Shown: positions 1 through 7,996 of the stretch, in pieces | Layout: every line of letters begins with the position of its first letter | Position numbering within the stretch: position 1 is the first letter of the stretch | Assembly: GCF_900199725.1 (NCBI RefSeq) | Contig: NZ_LT904904.1 | Span: 609,809-673,808 of the forward strand | Origin: Cytobacillus massiliigabonensis | GTDB lineage: Bacteria; Bacillota; Bacilli; Bacillales; Cytobacillaceae | Direction: 5' to 3' | DNA length: 64,000 nucleotides | Notes under the pieces: generated by a model | The model's database searches: none | The model's input: only the letters and a program-made list of their open reading frames with translations | What the model was told of the DNA's origin: nothing | Position numbers and translations under genes: made by a program

Positions 1-298
1 ATGAAATAAAATACAACAATCAAACTAAAAAGAATCGCATTTCGGCGATGTAATATTTCTTTATATATCATATGAAGTCAATCCTATTCATAATATGGGA
101 GTTTCCTTATCTAGTAGTATATTCCTATTTTAACATGTTGTAGGACACCAAGGTATTATTTTAGACACAGGGACATGTATACAGTCTCTTTTTTTATTTG
201 CCGGGAGCAAATTAAAGACATATTAAAGACATGTCAATTAAACACCTTCTGTTTTATGATTATATAGAAGATTCAGATAATAAAAGGAGGCGAGTTTA
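1..298. other. Leader region of the Nramp-cluster; no gene seen
   Basis: This is AT-rich DNA with no supported coding sequence on either strand. Its notable content is a tandem 11-bp direct repeat at 211-232 (listed separately) and an AAAGGAGG-type ribosome binding site near 282-289 that serves the following gene. A promoter for the five-gene cluster should lie here, but I cannot single out a convincing -35/-10 pair. Confidence 0.5.
211..232. promoter_or_regulatory. Tandem 11-bp direct repeat, candidate operator
   Basis: ATTAAAGACAT occurs twice head to tail without a gap, about 65 bp before the first gene of the cluster. Direct repeats one helical turn apart are a common layout for activator sites. 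The cluster carries its own DNA-binding protein (3914-5224), which is an obvious candidate binder. That assignment is inference. Confidence 0.35.
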
Positions 299-1543
299 AT
301 GAAGTTGGAGAATGAAGGGACAGAACCTGGTGTACATGTAAATGGAGGGAAGAAGAATATTTTAAAGTATCTTGGTCCTGCATTTATTACTTCTGCCTTA
401 GTTTTAGGTCCAGGAAGTGTGACGCTGTCATCAAAAATTGGGGCGATATACGGCACCGATCTTGTATGGGCAATTTTCGCTGCGATTATCTTTATGATGT
501 GCTACACAGAGATGAGCACACGAATTGGTCTTGCTGCCAATCAAAGCTTCATTCATGTCATGCTGAATAAATGGGGGAAACTGGTATCTGTTCTAATAGG
601 TGTAGGAGCCTTTTTAGTAACAGCCTCTTTCCAAGCAGGTAATTCGATTGGTACAGGAATTGCGATGAAAGCATTGACAGGTGTTCATTCAACTGTATGG
701 ATCGTTCTCATGTCCATCCTTGCCATTGCCCTATTATTTGCTAAACAGTTTTATGCGATTTTAGAAAAGCTTATGCTTGGGCTTGTTTTAGTTATGCTGG
801 GTGCTTTTTTAATCACCTTTATCGCAGTCAAACCATCCTTTTCGGATATTTTCAGCGGATTTATACCAGCCATTCCTTCAGGAAGCATTGGGTTAGTTAT
901 TGCCCTTTTTGCAACAAGTTTCTCTATCGTAGGTGCTGTCTATCAATCTTATTTAGTTCAAGAAAAAGGCTGGACGATTAAAGATGCGAAAAGCAGTACA
1001 CGAGAGTCCTATTTAGGGATTTTCATTTTAGGATTCATTTCATTCTTAATTATGGTCGTTGCTTCAGCTGTATTAAAGCCACAAGGATTAGTGGTAAACG
1101 ACGCCTCAGAAATGGGTGCATCCCTTGAACCTTTATTTGGTTCATGGGCAACCGTTGTATTTATGATTGGGCTGTTGGGCGCATCCTATTCATCACTAAT
1201 AGGGAATGCGACAATTGGCGGATCGATGTTAGCGGATGGATTGGGCTTTGGCAGCAAACTCTCAAATATGAAAGTGAAAATTGCCATTGTTGGCGTAATC
1301 CTATTTGGTTCAATCGTTGCCATTATTTTTGGGTCTGCACCAGTAAACCTTATCGTTTTCGCCCAAGCCGTTACCATTTTTATTGTTCCCTTTATCGCCA
1401 TTTGTATTTTAGTTGTAGCAAATGATGAAAAAATTATGGGAGCTTTAAAAAATAGACTAACTAGTAATCTATTTGGAATTCTAGGGTTGCTAGTTTTACT
1501 TTACCTAGCATTTAATAACTTCAAAAATATCTTTCTTTCTTAA
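299..1543 (+). CDS. Nramp-family membrane transporter with non-canonical metal site
   Basis: A 414-residue polytopic membrane protein with about eleven hydrophobic segments and the Nramp (natural resistance-associated macrophage protein) fold pattern. The first membrane segment reads LGPGSVTLSS (about residues 36-45) where classical Mn/Fe transporters have DPGN. The sixth segment (about 202-222, FATSFSIVGAVYQSYL) lacks the classical MPH motif. The usual metal-coordinating Asp, Asn and Met are therefore absent, and the substrate may not be Mn2+ or Fe2+. It opens a tight operon: the epimerase gene starts 20 bp after its stop. The start ATG follows AAAGGAGG closely. Family membership is well supported; substrate is unknown and could be another cation or an organic compound handled by the neighbouring enzymes. 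Confidence 0.85.
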   Translation: MKLENEGTEPGVHVNGGKKNILKYLGPAFITSALVLGPGSVTLSSKIGAIYGTDLVWAIFAAIIFMMCYTEMSTRIGLAANQSFIHVMLNKWGKLVSVLIGVGAFLVTASFQAGNSIGTGIAMKALTGVHSTVWIVLMSILAIALLFAKQFYAILEKLMLGLVLVMLGAFLITFIAVKPSFSDIFSGFIPAIPSGSIGLVIALFATSFSIVGAVYQSYLVQEKGWTIKDAKSSTRESYLGIFILGFISFLIMVVASAVLKPQGLVVNDASEMGASLEPLFGSWATVVFMIGLLGASYSSLIGNATIGGSMLADGLGFGSKLSNMKVKIAIVGVILFGSIVAIIFGSAPVNLIVFAQAVTIFIVPFIAICILVVANDEKIMGALKNRLTSNLFGILGLLVLLYLAFNNFKNIFLS

Positions 1544-1563
1544 ACCATAAGGAGTTGTAATTC

Positions 1564-2580
1564 ATGCAAAATGTACAGCAATTAGAAGAATTAATGACAA
1601 AACCGTCCAACGCCTTAATAGAGGACATAAAGAAATTAGAAGGCGATATTTTAATAGTCGGGGTAGGCGGGAAAATGGGTCCCACACTTGCCAAGAAGAC
1701 CAAGCGAGCAATTGACGAAGCAGGAATTAACAAAAAAGTCATAGGGGTTTCAAGGTTTACTTCTGGGAATTTAAAAGAAGAATTAGAGGAAGCAGGCATT
1801 GAGACAATTACAGCTGATTTAATGGATGAAGAACAGCTGGCAGCTTTGCCAAAGCTGCCCAATGTTATTTACATGGCTGGGAATAAATTTGGAACGTCTG
1901 GAAATGAACATTATACTTGGGCGATGAATACGTATTTACCGGGAAGAATAGCCGAACATTTCAGCGGCTCCCGCATTGTTGCCTTTTCTACAGGGAATGT
2001 CTATCCGCTTGTTCCAGTACAAAAAGGAGGGTGCGATGAATCCCATCCAGTAGATCCTGTTGGGGAATATGGTCAATCATCCTTGGGCCGTGAACGAGTT
2101 TTAACCTATTTTTCTCACCGAGATCAGACGCCACTTACAATTTTTCGTTTAAATTATGCAATTGACATGCGATATGGAGTACTTCTCGAAATTGCAAAAG
2201 CTGTCTATCATTCTACTTCTATCGATTTGTCGATGGGGCATGTCAATGTTATATGGCAAGGGGACGCAAATGAATATGCCATTCGCTCCCTATTGATTGC
2301 AAGCTCGCCTCCAGCCATCTTAAATGTAACTGGTCCTGAAACATTGCCTGTACGCTGGATTGCAGAGCAATTTGCAAAAAGGTTTGGAAAAGAGCCTGTA
2401 TTTCAAGGACAGGAGCAAGAAACTGCTCTGCTAAATAATGCTGGAAAAGCGCATCGATTATTCGGCTATCCAAGTGTATCCATTCATGAAATGCTTGATT
2501 GGACAGCAAGTTGGGTCATGAATGATGGCGAAACAATTAACAAGCCCACACATTTTCAGGAAAGGAAGGGGCAATTTTAA
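1564..2580 (+). CDS. NAD-dependent epimerase/dehydratase family protein
   Basis: A 338-residue Rossmann-fold protein of the extended short-chain dehydrogenase (sugar epimerase/dehydratase) family. The dinucleotide-binding loop is visible at about residues 31-40 (IVGVGGKMGP). The active-site region reads EYGQSSLGRER (about 173-183): the Tyr is present, but the Lys expected four residues later in the YxxxK motif is replaced by Ser, so catalysis may be altered. The stop codon overlaps the ATG of the next gene, indicating translational coupling. The neighbours (aldolase-like, oxidoreductase) suggest conversion of a sugar acid or related carbohydrate. The exact substrate is not deducible. Confidence 0.8.
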   Translation: MQNVQQLEELMTKPSNALIEDIKKLEGDILIVGVGGKMGPTLAKKTKRAIDEAGINKKVIGVSRFTSGNLKEELEEAGIETITADLMDEEQLAALPKLPNVIYMAGNKFGTSGNEHYTWAMNTYLPGRIAEHFSGSRIVAFSTGNVYPLVPVQKGGCDESHPVDPVGEYGQSSLGRERVLTYFSHRDQTPLTIFRLNYAIDMRYGVLLEIAKAVYHSTSIDLSMGHVNVIWQGDANEYAIRSLLIASSPPAILNVTGPETLPVRWIAEQFAKRFGKEPVFQGQEQETALLNNAGKAHRLFGYPSVSIHEMLDWTASWVMNDGETINKPTHFQERKGQF

Positions 2581-3638
2581 TGGAGCTTTCACCTGAAAAA
2601 TGGACACTGCTGCATGATGGTGCATTCATCCCAGCCCATCCCTTAGCTTTAACCGAACAGAAGCAATTAGATGAAGCTTCCCAACGGAGATTAACCCGTT
2701 ATTATATGGAAGCGGGTGTGGATGGAATTGCTGTCGGAGTCCATACAACACAGTTTGAAATTCGTGATCCGAAATTCAACCTGTTCGAAGATGTGCTGAG
2801 AATAGCTTCTGAAGAAGTGGACAAAGCAAAGCTTAATCGTCCTTTTTTAAAAATCGCTGGGGTCTGCGGACCAACCGAGCAGGCGGTTGAAGAAGCAAAG
2901 ATAGCAAGAAATTTGGGCTATGACCTTGTTTTATTAAGCAACGGGGGTTTAAATCATTACACAGAGGCCGACTTGCTAAGACGGACGGAATTGATTGCCG
3001 AAGTTATTCCAGTCTTTGGGTTCTATTTGCAGCCTGCGGTTGGAGGAAGAGTATTCACCTACAATTTTTGGAAGGAATTTGCCGATATTAAAAATGTCCT
3101 TGCAATTAAAATGGCTCCTTTTAATCGATATCAAACACTTGATGTCGCAAGAGCTGTCTGTGAATCCAAGCGAAGAGAGGAAATTGCGCTATATACCGGG
3201 AATGATGATAATATTGTCATAGATTTACTGACAACATATGCATTTAATATAAACGGGCAAGAAGTGAAAAAGCCAATAGTTGGAGGCTTACTTGGCCATT
3301 GGTCTGTTTGGACGAAAAGTGCTGTTCAATTATTTAAAGCGATAAAAGAAGCAAAAAGAAAAGAAACCATCGATTTAAAATGGCTGACAATTGCCCAAAA
3401 AGTGACAGATGCAAATGCAGCGTTTTTTGATTCTGCCAATCAATTTAAAGGAAGTATTTCAGGAATCAATGAAGTGTTAAAAAGGCAAGGACTGCTTCAA
3501 GGAAATTGGTGCTTAGCCGATCATGAAGTAATGAGCGATGGGCAAAGTGAAGAAATTAGCCGAGTCACTGCCGTATACCCAGAGCTCAATGACGACTCTT
3601 TTATTAAATCCTTTTTATCGCAGATTAGCGGGCAGTAA
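2580..3638 (+). CDS. Dihydrodipicolinate synthase/N-acetylneuraminate lyase family aldolase
   Basis: A 352-residue TIM-barrel protein of the DapA/NanA superfamily, longer than true DapA (about 290 residues). Features seen are GGLNHYTEADLL in the first half and the expected Schiff-base Lys in LAIKMAPFNRY (about residue 176-186). Its start overlaps the upstream stop by one base. It is very unlikely to be the lysine-pathway enzyme because no dap genes are near; the setting with an epimerase and a Gfo/Idh/MocA oxidoreductase fits aldol cleavage of a 2-keto sugar acid. That pathway role is inference. The family assignment is firm. Confidence 0.8.
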   Translation: MELSPEKWTLLHDGAFIPAHPLALTEQKQLDEASQRRLTRYYMEAGVDGIAVGVHTTQFEIRDPKFNLFEDVLRIASEEVDKAKLNRPFLKIAGVCGPTEQAVEEAKIARNLGYDLVLLSNGGLNHYTEADLLRRTELIAEVIPVFGFYLQPAVGGRVFTYNFWKEFADIKNVLAIKMAPFNRYQTLDVARAVCESKRREEIALYTGNDDNIVIDLLTTYAFNINGQEVKKPIVGGLLGHWSVWTKSAVQLFKAIKEAKRKETIDLKWLTIAQKVTDANAAFFDSANQFKGSISGINEVLKRQGLLQGNWCLADHEVMSDGQSEEISRVTAVYPELNDDSFIKSFLSQISGQ

Positions 3639-3678
3639 GATCCTTAACGAAAAGGAAGTCGAGGAAACGAGATGCGTT

Positions 3679-3830
3679 AGTGGGGGATCAACTGCCCGTA
3701 AATGCCCGATTGGCTTAACTAATCATCAGTGAGGAATGAGAGCCGGATAAGAATGCCGCTTCCTATGGCAACGTAAGCACTAGCAAGTCCTATGCTTCGG
3801 AAAACCCCCACTGATGGAAGTTTCACATTA
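3679..3830. repeat. Structured intergenic element with AGTGGGGG/CCCCCACT terminal stem
   Basis: AGTGGGGG at 3679-3686 pairs perfectly with CCCCCACT at 3805-3812 and encloses about 118 nt with further short complementary segments. TTCAC follows shortly after the right arm. This layout resembles the ends of IS200/IS605-type elements or a compact structured RNA. No transposase gene is present. It sits between the aldolase stop and a terminator. Identity as a decayed or non-autonomous mobile element is inference. Confidence 0.35.
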
Positions 3831-3860
3831 TCGCAAGAAGCTCATGTATAATGAATAGAA

Positions 3861-3889
3861 AGGCACATTCTTTCGGGTGTGCCTTTTTT
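3861..3889 (+). terminator. Rho-independent terminator
   Basis: The stem AGGCACA/TGTGCCT has a 10-nt loop and is followed by TTTTT. It separates the three-gene transport/enzyme operon from the regulator gene and lies only about 25 bp before the regulator start, so attenuation of the regulator is also possible. Confidence 0.75.
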
Positions 3890-3913
3890 GATAATCGAAA
3901 AGGAGTGGTTGAA

Positions 3914-5224
3914 TTGGACGTACATATTAAAGTTGGAGTGATTGGTCCACTTTGGATTAAGGAAATTTTCCAAAGATGCTTTGATCTATTTCCATCGATG
4001 ACACCAATTTATCGCCTCTCCAATCAGTTAAGTGATGCATTGGTATTTACTAAGGAGCTTCGAGGACAGGTGGATTGTTTACTCTATTCGGGAAGAGCCC
4101 CTTATTTAACTGCAAGAATGGAGATTCCAGCACAGCTTCCTTCCTTTTACGTTCCTTTGAAAGGTTCGGGGTTATATCGTGCCCTTTATTTACTAAACAA
4201 AAAACAACCCTTGTCCCATATAAGTTTTGACGGCATTCAAGTTCCATATATCGAGAATACGAGACAATCACTCCAGGAATCATTCACATATACCCATTTT
4301 AATGAATTAGTCCACGCAGATAATGTAGATGAGGTAGTTGAACACCATCTATCAGTTGTTGAAAATAATCCAAATCGTGCCGTTATAACGAGTTTAAAGC
4401 TAATAAGTGAAAAATTAAGCCAGCTAGGGATTGCCAATGAATGGCTGAAGCCAACAGAAGAAGATATTATTGTCATTTTAGAACGGCTCTTGCTGTCAAC
4501 AACTCAGCGAAAGGAAAAGGAAACACAGATTGTTTTTGGCAGAATTTATGTGGACCAATCAGCTCTAATGAAGGACTTTGCTACAGAAAAACAATTACAA
4601 AAACGTATTCATGATATTTATAAAACTTTATTACATTTTGCGGAGCAATTTGATGCCTATTTAACAGCCCTAAATGATGCTGAATATATATTTGTTACGA
4701 ATCGCGGAACATTTGAACGAATTACTGAAGGATACAAATTCTTGCCCTTATTAAATGAAATGAAAAAGTCGCTGAATATTCATCTATCCATCGGAATAGG
4801 GTTCGGGTCAACAGCGATTGAATCCGGCAAAAATGCTCGATTTGCTCTTTACCAGGCACAGGATTATGGCGGGCAATGCGGATTCATTGTTCGCGAAGAC
4901 CGGAAAGTCTTTGGACCGATTGATCTTATTTCTCCAATTACTTACCCGCTTTCTGTAACAGATGCGAAGCTTCTTGAGTTGGCTGAGAAATCAGGAATTA
5001 ATGCGGTTCATTTAGAAAAGGCATTAGCGATGATTAAAAGGAATCGGCTCAATGAATTTACGGCACAGGATGTTGCCAATATGCTAGGAATTACTATTAG
5101 AAGTGCCCATCGCATTCTACAGGCTTGGTTAGATATTAATATTGTAGAAGTGACAGGGACAGAAAAGCTCACAACTAGGGGGCGGCCACGTCAAGTTTTT
5201 TCAATGATTACTAATGAGGAGTAG
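3914..5224 (+). CDS. Transcriptional regulator with degenerate GGDEF-like domain and C-terminal winged helix
   Basis: A 436-residue soluble protein. A TTG start at 3914 is chosen because AGGAG lies 8 bp upstream at 3901-3905; an in-frame ATG at 3851 would place the start before the terminator and has no ribosome binding site. The middle part (about 300-340) has SIGIGFGSTAIESGKNARFA and a following aromatic/glycine stretch resembling a degenerate GGDEF or GTP-cyclohydrolase-III-like nucleotide-binding fold. The C-terminus (about 385-425, FTAQDVANMLGITIRSAHRI) is a helix-turn-helix followed by a wing (TRGRPRQVF). It lies between cluster enzymes and overlaps the vicinity of the next start, so it probably controls them. 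The ligand is unknown. Confidence 0.7.
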   Translation: MDVHIKVGVIGPLWIKEIFQRCFDLFPSMTPIYRLSNQLSDALVFTKELRGQVDCLLYSGRAPYLTARMEIPAQLPSFYVPLKGSGLYRALYLLNKKQPLSHISFDGIQVPYIENTRQSLQESFTYTHFNELVHADNVDEVVEHHLSVVENNPNRAVITSLKLISEKLSQLGIANEWLKPTEEDIIVILERLLLSTTQRKEKETQIVFGRIYVDQSALMKDFATEKQLQKRIHDIYKTLLHFAEQFDAYLTALNDAEYIFVTNRGTFERITEGYKFLPLLNEMKKSLNIHLSIGIGFGSTAIESGKNARFALYQAQDYGGQCGFIVREDRKVFGPIDLISPITYPLSVTDAKLLELAEKSGINAVHLEKALAMIKRNRLNEFTAQDVANMLGITIRSAHRILQAWLDINIVEVTGTEKLTTRGRPRQVFSMITNEE

Positions 5225-5229
5225 TGAAG

Positions 5230-6144
5230 ATGAGAATTGGATTAATGGGGTTAGACACATCTCATAGTGAAATTTTCACTCGATTGCTGAATGATACAAG
5301 TGATCCCAGCCATCTTGAGGCAGGAAGAATCACACATGCACTCCCAATCTTTTCAAAGGATCTGCCAATTAGCAGGGATCGCTTTCCATACTATAAGAAT
5401 ATCGTTGAAAACAAATACAAAGTAAAGATTGTAGAAGACATAGATGTGTTCATGAGAAGTGTCGATGCTGTTCTATTGGCAACAGTCGATGGCCGGAATC
5501 ACCTGTCTTGGTTAAAGAATATTGTTCGATACAAAAAGCCAATATTCATTGATAAGCCAATCGTCATGAGCAGCAAGGAAATGAAGACAGTGATGGAGCT
5601 CAGTGAAAACCATCAAACACCGATCATGAGCTCTTCCTCTTTGCGCTATGCGCAATCTATCAAAAATATAGATTCAAGCGGATTTATTAGTGCATATATA
5701 TATGGTCCATTGCCGCAGCAGACTGCTATGCCGGGATATTTTTGGTATGGGATACATTTGATCGAGATGATTGTAACGCTTTTTGGAACGGATATCCAAA
5801 TGGTCAAAAAAGAGAAATTTGATGAAAAATATGAGTTGCTAACGTTATCATATTCTGACAGCCGCCAAGTAATCCTGCGAGGAGATTATGATTGGCACAA
5901 CCGTTTTGGGGGCGTCATTCACTACAAAGATCGTGCAGAAACATTCGAGCTATGGCAGGATGAACGACCGTATTATGCAAACCTATTAGCAGAAATCGTG
6001 AAATTTTTTAATACAGGCTTATCACCAGTTCCTCTTGTAGAAACTGCGAAGATTATAAAAATAATAGAACAAATTAACATGCTGGGAGGGACAGAGGGAC
6101 AGAGGGACAGGTTCCTTATCCCAGCTAGAGATCCAATAATTTAA
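5230..6144 (+). CDS. Gfo/Idh/MocA-family oxidoreductase
   Basis: A 304-residue protein with an N-terminal nucleotide-binding segment (MRIGLMGLDTSHSEIF) and the family hallmark DKP in FIDKPIVMS (about residues 112-120), where the Lys is normally catalytic. The ATG at 5230 is chosen because GAGGAG lies 8 bp upstream; a GTG at 5224 is too close. The predicted product is an NAD(P)-dependent dehydrogenase of a sugar or sugar acid, consistent with the aldolase and epimerase upstream. The last dozen codons are odd: they read through a hairpin repeat of GAGGGACA units (6081-6125), giving a C-terminus of GQRDRFLIPARDP that is probably not ancestral. Confidence 0.75.
   Translation: MRIGLMGLDTSHSEIFTRLLNDTSDPSHLEAGRITHALPIFSKDLPISRDRFPYYKNIVENKYKVKIVEDIDVFMRSVDAVLLATVDGRNHLSWLKNIVRYKKPIFIDKPIVMSSKEMKTVMELSENHQTPIMSSSSLRYAQSIKNIDSSGFISAYIYGPLPQQTAMPGYFWYGIHLIEMIVTLFGTDIQMVKKEKFDEKYELLTLSYSDSRQVILRGDYDWHNRFGGVIHYKDRAETFELWQDERPYYANLLAEIVKFFNTGLSPVPLVETAKIIKIIEQINMLGGTEGQRDRFLIPARDPII
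6081..6125. repeat. GGGACAGG-type palindromic repeat inserted at the end of a gene
   Basis: GCTGGGA at 6081-6087 and TCCCAGC at 6119-6125 flank three tandem copies of an AGAGGGAC unit and the motif ACAGGTTCCTTATCC. Related sequences occur at six other intergenic sites in the window. Here the repeat lies within the oxidoreductase reading frame. Confidence 0.6.
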
Positions 6145-6157
6145 ACTGTCTATAAAA

Positions 6158-6199
6158 AACTCCAATTTTGTTTACCATTAAACAAAATTGGAGTTTTAT
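6158..6199 (+). terminator. Rho-independent terminator
   Basis: A 17-bp perfect stem begins AACTCCAATTTTG with loop CCAT and is followed by TTTATT. It ends the oxidoreductase transcript. Confidence 0.85.
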
Positions 6200-6246
6200 T
6201 CATTCAAGTCCTATATGTTTATTAGATGGTCTTTCTATGAAAAAAT

Positions 6247-6272
6247 GTTTCAAATCTATCAAAAAAGGTTAT
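6247..6272 (+). promoter_or_regulatory. Sigma-B-like general stress promoter
   Basis: GTTTCA at 6247-6252 and GGTTAT at 6267-6272 are separated by 14 bp. The Bacillus sigma-B consensus is GTTTAA, 12-15 bp, GGGTAT, so 10 of 12 positions match. It lies about 50 bp before a YflT-domain general stress gene, a family known to be sigma-B controlled. Confidence 0.6.
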
Positions 6273-6320
6273 GTAATAGAAGACAACTAAATAATAAAAA
6301 ATACTTGGAGGATGATAGTT

Positions 6321-6659
6321 ATGCGTAAAGTACTAGTAGCCACTAATGCGATCGAGGTTCAAGAAAAAATTTCTCAACTAGTTGCTGAAGGGTATTCGAA
6401 GGATCAAATATATACTTTTGCACATGATAAAGACTACTCCAAAGAATTAACGGATGACACTTCCACTCAAAGCGTGGGATTAGAAGAAAAAGGGATAGTA
6501 GATACCGTTGCCAATCTATTTAAGTCACGCGGAAATGAGCTGCGGAGCCAATTTGAAACACTAGGATTAACCCAATTTGAGGCTGAGCAATATGAAGCGG
6601 AGCTGGATCGAGGAAAAATTATCATTGTTGCCTCAAATGAAGAATTTTCAACCGTATGA
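6321..6659 (+). CDS. YflT-domain general stress protein
   Basis: A 112-residue acidic cytoplasmic protein with the YflT (heat-induced stress protein, GspM-like) domain: VLVATNAIEVQEKISQLVAEG near the start, and LGLTQFEAEQYEAELDRGKI near the end (about residues 80-100). The ATG at 6321 is preferred over one at 6312 because GGAGG ends 9 bp upstream. A sigma-B-like promoter precedes it and a terminator follows, so it is monocistronic. The molecular function of the family is not known. Confidence 0.8.
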   Translation: MRKVLVATNAIEVQEKISQLVAEGYSKDQIYTFAHDKDYSKELTDDTSTQSVGLEEKGIVDTVANLFKSRGNELRSQFETLGLTQFEAEQYEAELDRGKIIIVASNEEFSTV

Positions 6660-6666
6660 TTTTATT

Positions 6667-6693
6667 AACCACCTTAACGGGTGGTTTTTTTTT
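6667..6693 (+). terminator. Rho-independent terminator
   Basis: The stem AACCACC/GGTGGTT has a 6-nt loop and is followed by a run of T, just after the stress gene. Confidence 0.85.
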
Positions 6694-6759
6694 ATTTACA
6701 ATTTTTCCTAAAAGTGATATCATAATAATATAAGTTAGATATTGTGAGGAGTGAGCAAA

Positions 6760-7605
6760 ATGAGGGATAAAAACGTATTTCAGGTAAATGGGTTTATTGG
6801 AATTTTAGCGATTGTCGCCTTGCTTGGACTTGGTGTATGGCTTTTAATTACTGAGGAGCTATTTGCCGTTGCTATTCCATTAATTGCTGTAGCTGTTCTT
6901 TTGGCAAGCGGAATTACGATTGTCCAGCCAAACCAGGCAGCTGTCGTTACTTTTTTCGGAAAGTATTTAGGTTCGATTCGCAACAATGGACTTTACTTGA
7001 CTGTGCCGCTTTCATTGCGTCGCAATGTGTCGTTGAGAGTTCGAAACTTTAATAGCAAGCGTTTGAAAGTAAATGATGTGGAAGGGAATCCGATTGAGAT
7101 TGCAGCGGTGATTGTTTTCAAGGTTGTCGATTCGGCTAAAGCTGTGTTTGATGTAGACAATTATGAGGAATTTGTTGAGATTCAAAGTGAAACAGCGATT
7201 CGTCATGTGGCAACGAAGTATCCTTATGATACGTTTGAAGATGCAGACCTTACATTAAGAGGAAATGCAGAAGAGGTTTCCAATGAACTAACTGCTGATT
7301 TGCAAGACCGCCTGAATGTGGCTGGGGTTGAAGTGATTGAAGCAAGACTGACTCATCTTGCCTACTCAACTGAGATTGCCCAAGCGATGCTGCAGCGTCA
7401 GCAAGCGACTGCCATCATCTCAGCCCGTCAGAAAATTGTTGAAGGTGCTGTCGGAATGGCACAAATGGCGATTAAACAATTAGAAGCGGATAAAACGATT
7501 GATTTAGATGATGAACGCAAAGTGCAAATGGTAAATAACTTATTAGTTGCGATTGTAGCGGAAAAACCAGCCCAGCCTGTTATTAATACGGGGACACTAT
7601 ATTAA
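6760..7605 (+). CDS. SPFH (stomatin/prohibitin/flotillin/HflK) domain membrane protein
   Basis: A 281-residue protein. Two close hydrophobic segments at about residues 8-55 form a membrane anchor, followed by an SPFH/band-7 domain (about 57-200: VQPNQAAVVTFFGKYLG, then NFNSKRLKVNDVEGNPIEI) and a coiled, Gln/Ala-rich C-terminal helix. The ATG at 6760 follows GAGGAG with 8-bp spacing. Proteins of this family scaffold membrane microdomains. It is coupled to a small ribbon-helix-helix gene 12 bp downstream, an arrangement I also know from other bacilli. Confidence 0.85.
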   Translation: MRDKNVFQVNGFIGILAIVALLGLGVWLLITEELFAVAIPLIAVAVLLASGITIVQPNQAAVVTFFGKYLGSIRNNGLYLTVPLSLRRNVSLRVRNFNSKRLKVNDVEGNPIEIAAVIVFKVVDSAKAVFDVDNYEEFVEIQSETAIRHVATKYPYDTFEDADLTLRGNAEEVSNELTADLQDRLNVAGVEVIEARLTHLAYSTEIAQAMLQRQQATAIISARQKIVEGAVGMAQMAIKQLEADKTIDLDDERKVQMVNNLLVAIVAEKPAQPVINTGTLY

Positions 7606-7617
7606 TGAGTGAGCTCT

Positions 7618-7779
7618 ATGTCTAAGAAAAAGAGTTTTCCATTACGATTAGACCCTGATCTTTATGAGATTTTACAAAAATGGGCGGCTGATGATTTTAG
7701 AAGTGTAAATAGCCATATTGAATTTCTTCTTCGTGATGCAGCTAAAAAGGCTGGAAGGTTGAAGAAATCGCAGGAGTAG
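7618..7779 (+). CDS. Small Arc/ribbon-helix-helix DNA-binding protein
   Basis: A 53-codon gene: it begins MSKKKSFPLRLDPDLYEIL and continues with KWAADDFRSVNSHIEFLLR. PLRLDPDLYEIL is the beta strand plus first helix of the Arc/MetJ fold, and SVNSHIEFLLRDA is the second helix. It follows the SPFH gene by 12 bp and is closed by a terminator, so the two form an operon. It may autoregulate the pair; that is inference. No toxin gene is adjacent. Confidence 0.8.
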   Translation: MSKKKSFPLRLDPDLYEILQKWAADDFRSVNSHIEFLLRDAAKKAGRLKKSQE

Positions 7780-7798
7780 AAGCTTTATCGACACTGTA

Positions 7799-7838
7799 GG
7801 AGAGATTGATTGTGGAAGATCAACTCTCCTTTTTTTGT
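7799..7838 (+). terminator. Rho-independent terminator
   Basis: GGAGAG and TTGAT pair with ATCAA and CTCTCC around one bulged A, followed by seven T. It ends the SPFH operon. Confidence 0.8.
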
Positions 7839-7996
7839 GCCCGCGAGAGAAGGAAAAATAGAAGAGACAGGAACAAGCAAAGCAATCCAAGAACAACCAA
7901 CAAATTTCTCGTGTATCTCTAAACTCCCAAAGGTTTTTTCAATAGGAACATAGAATTTTACAATGTTAGCACTTTAATTAAAAAGGAAGTAAAAAC

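Noticed and set aside
3538..3732. 64-codon open frame across the aldolase end
   Set aside because: It overlaps the aldolase in another frame and runs into the structured element, without start signals.
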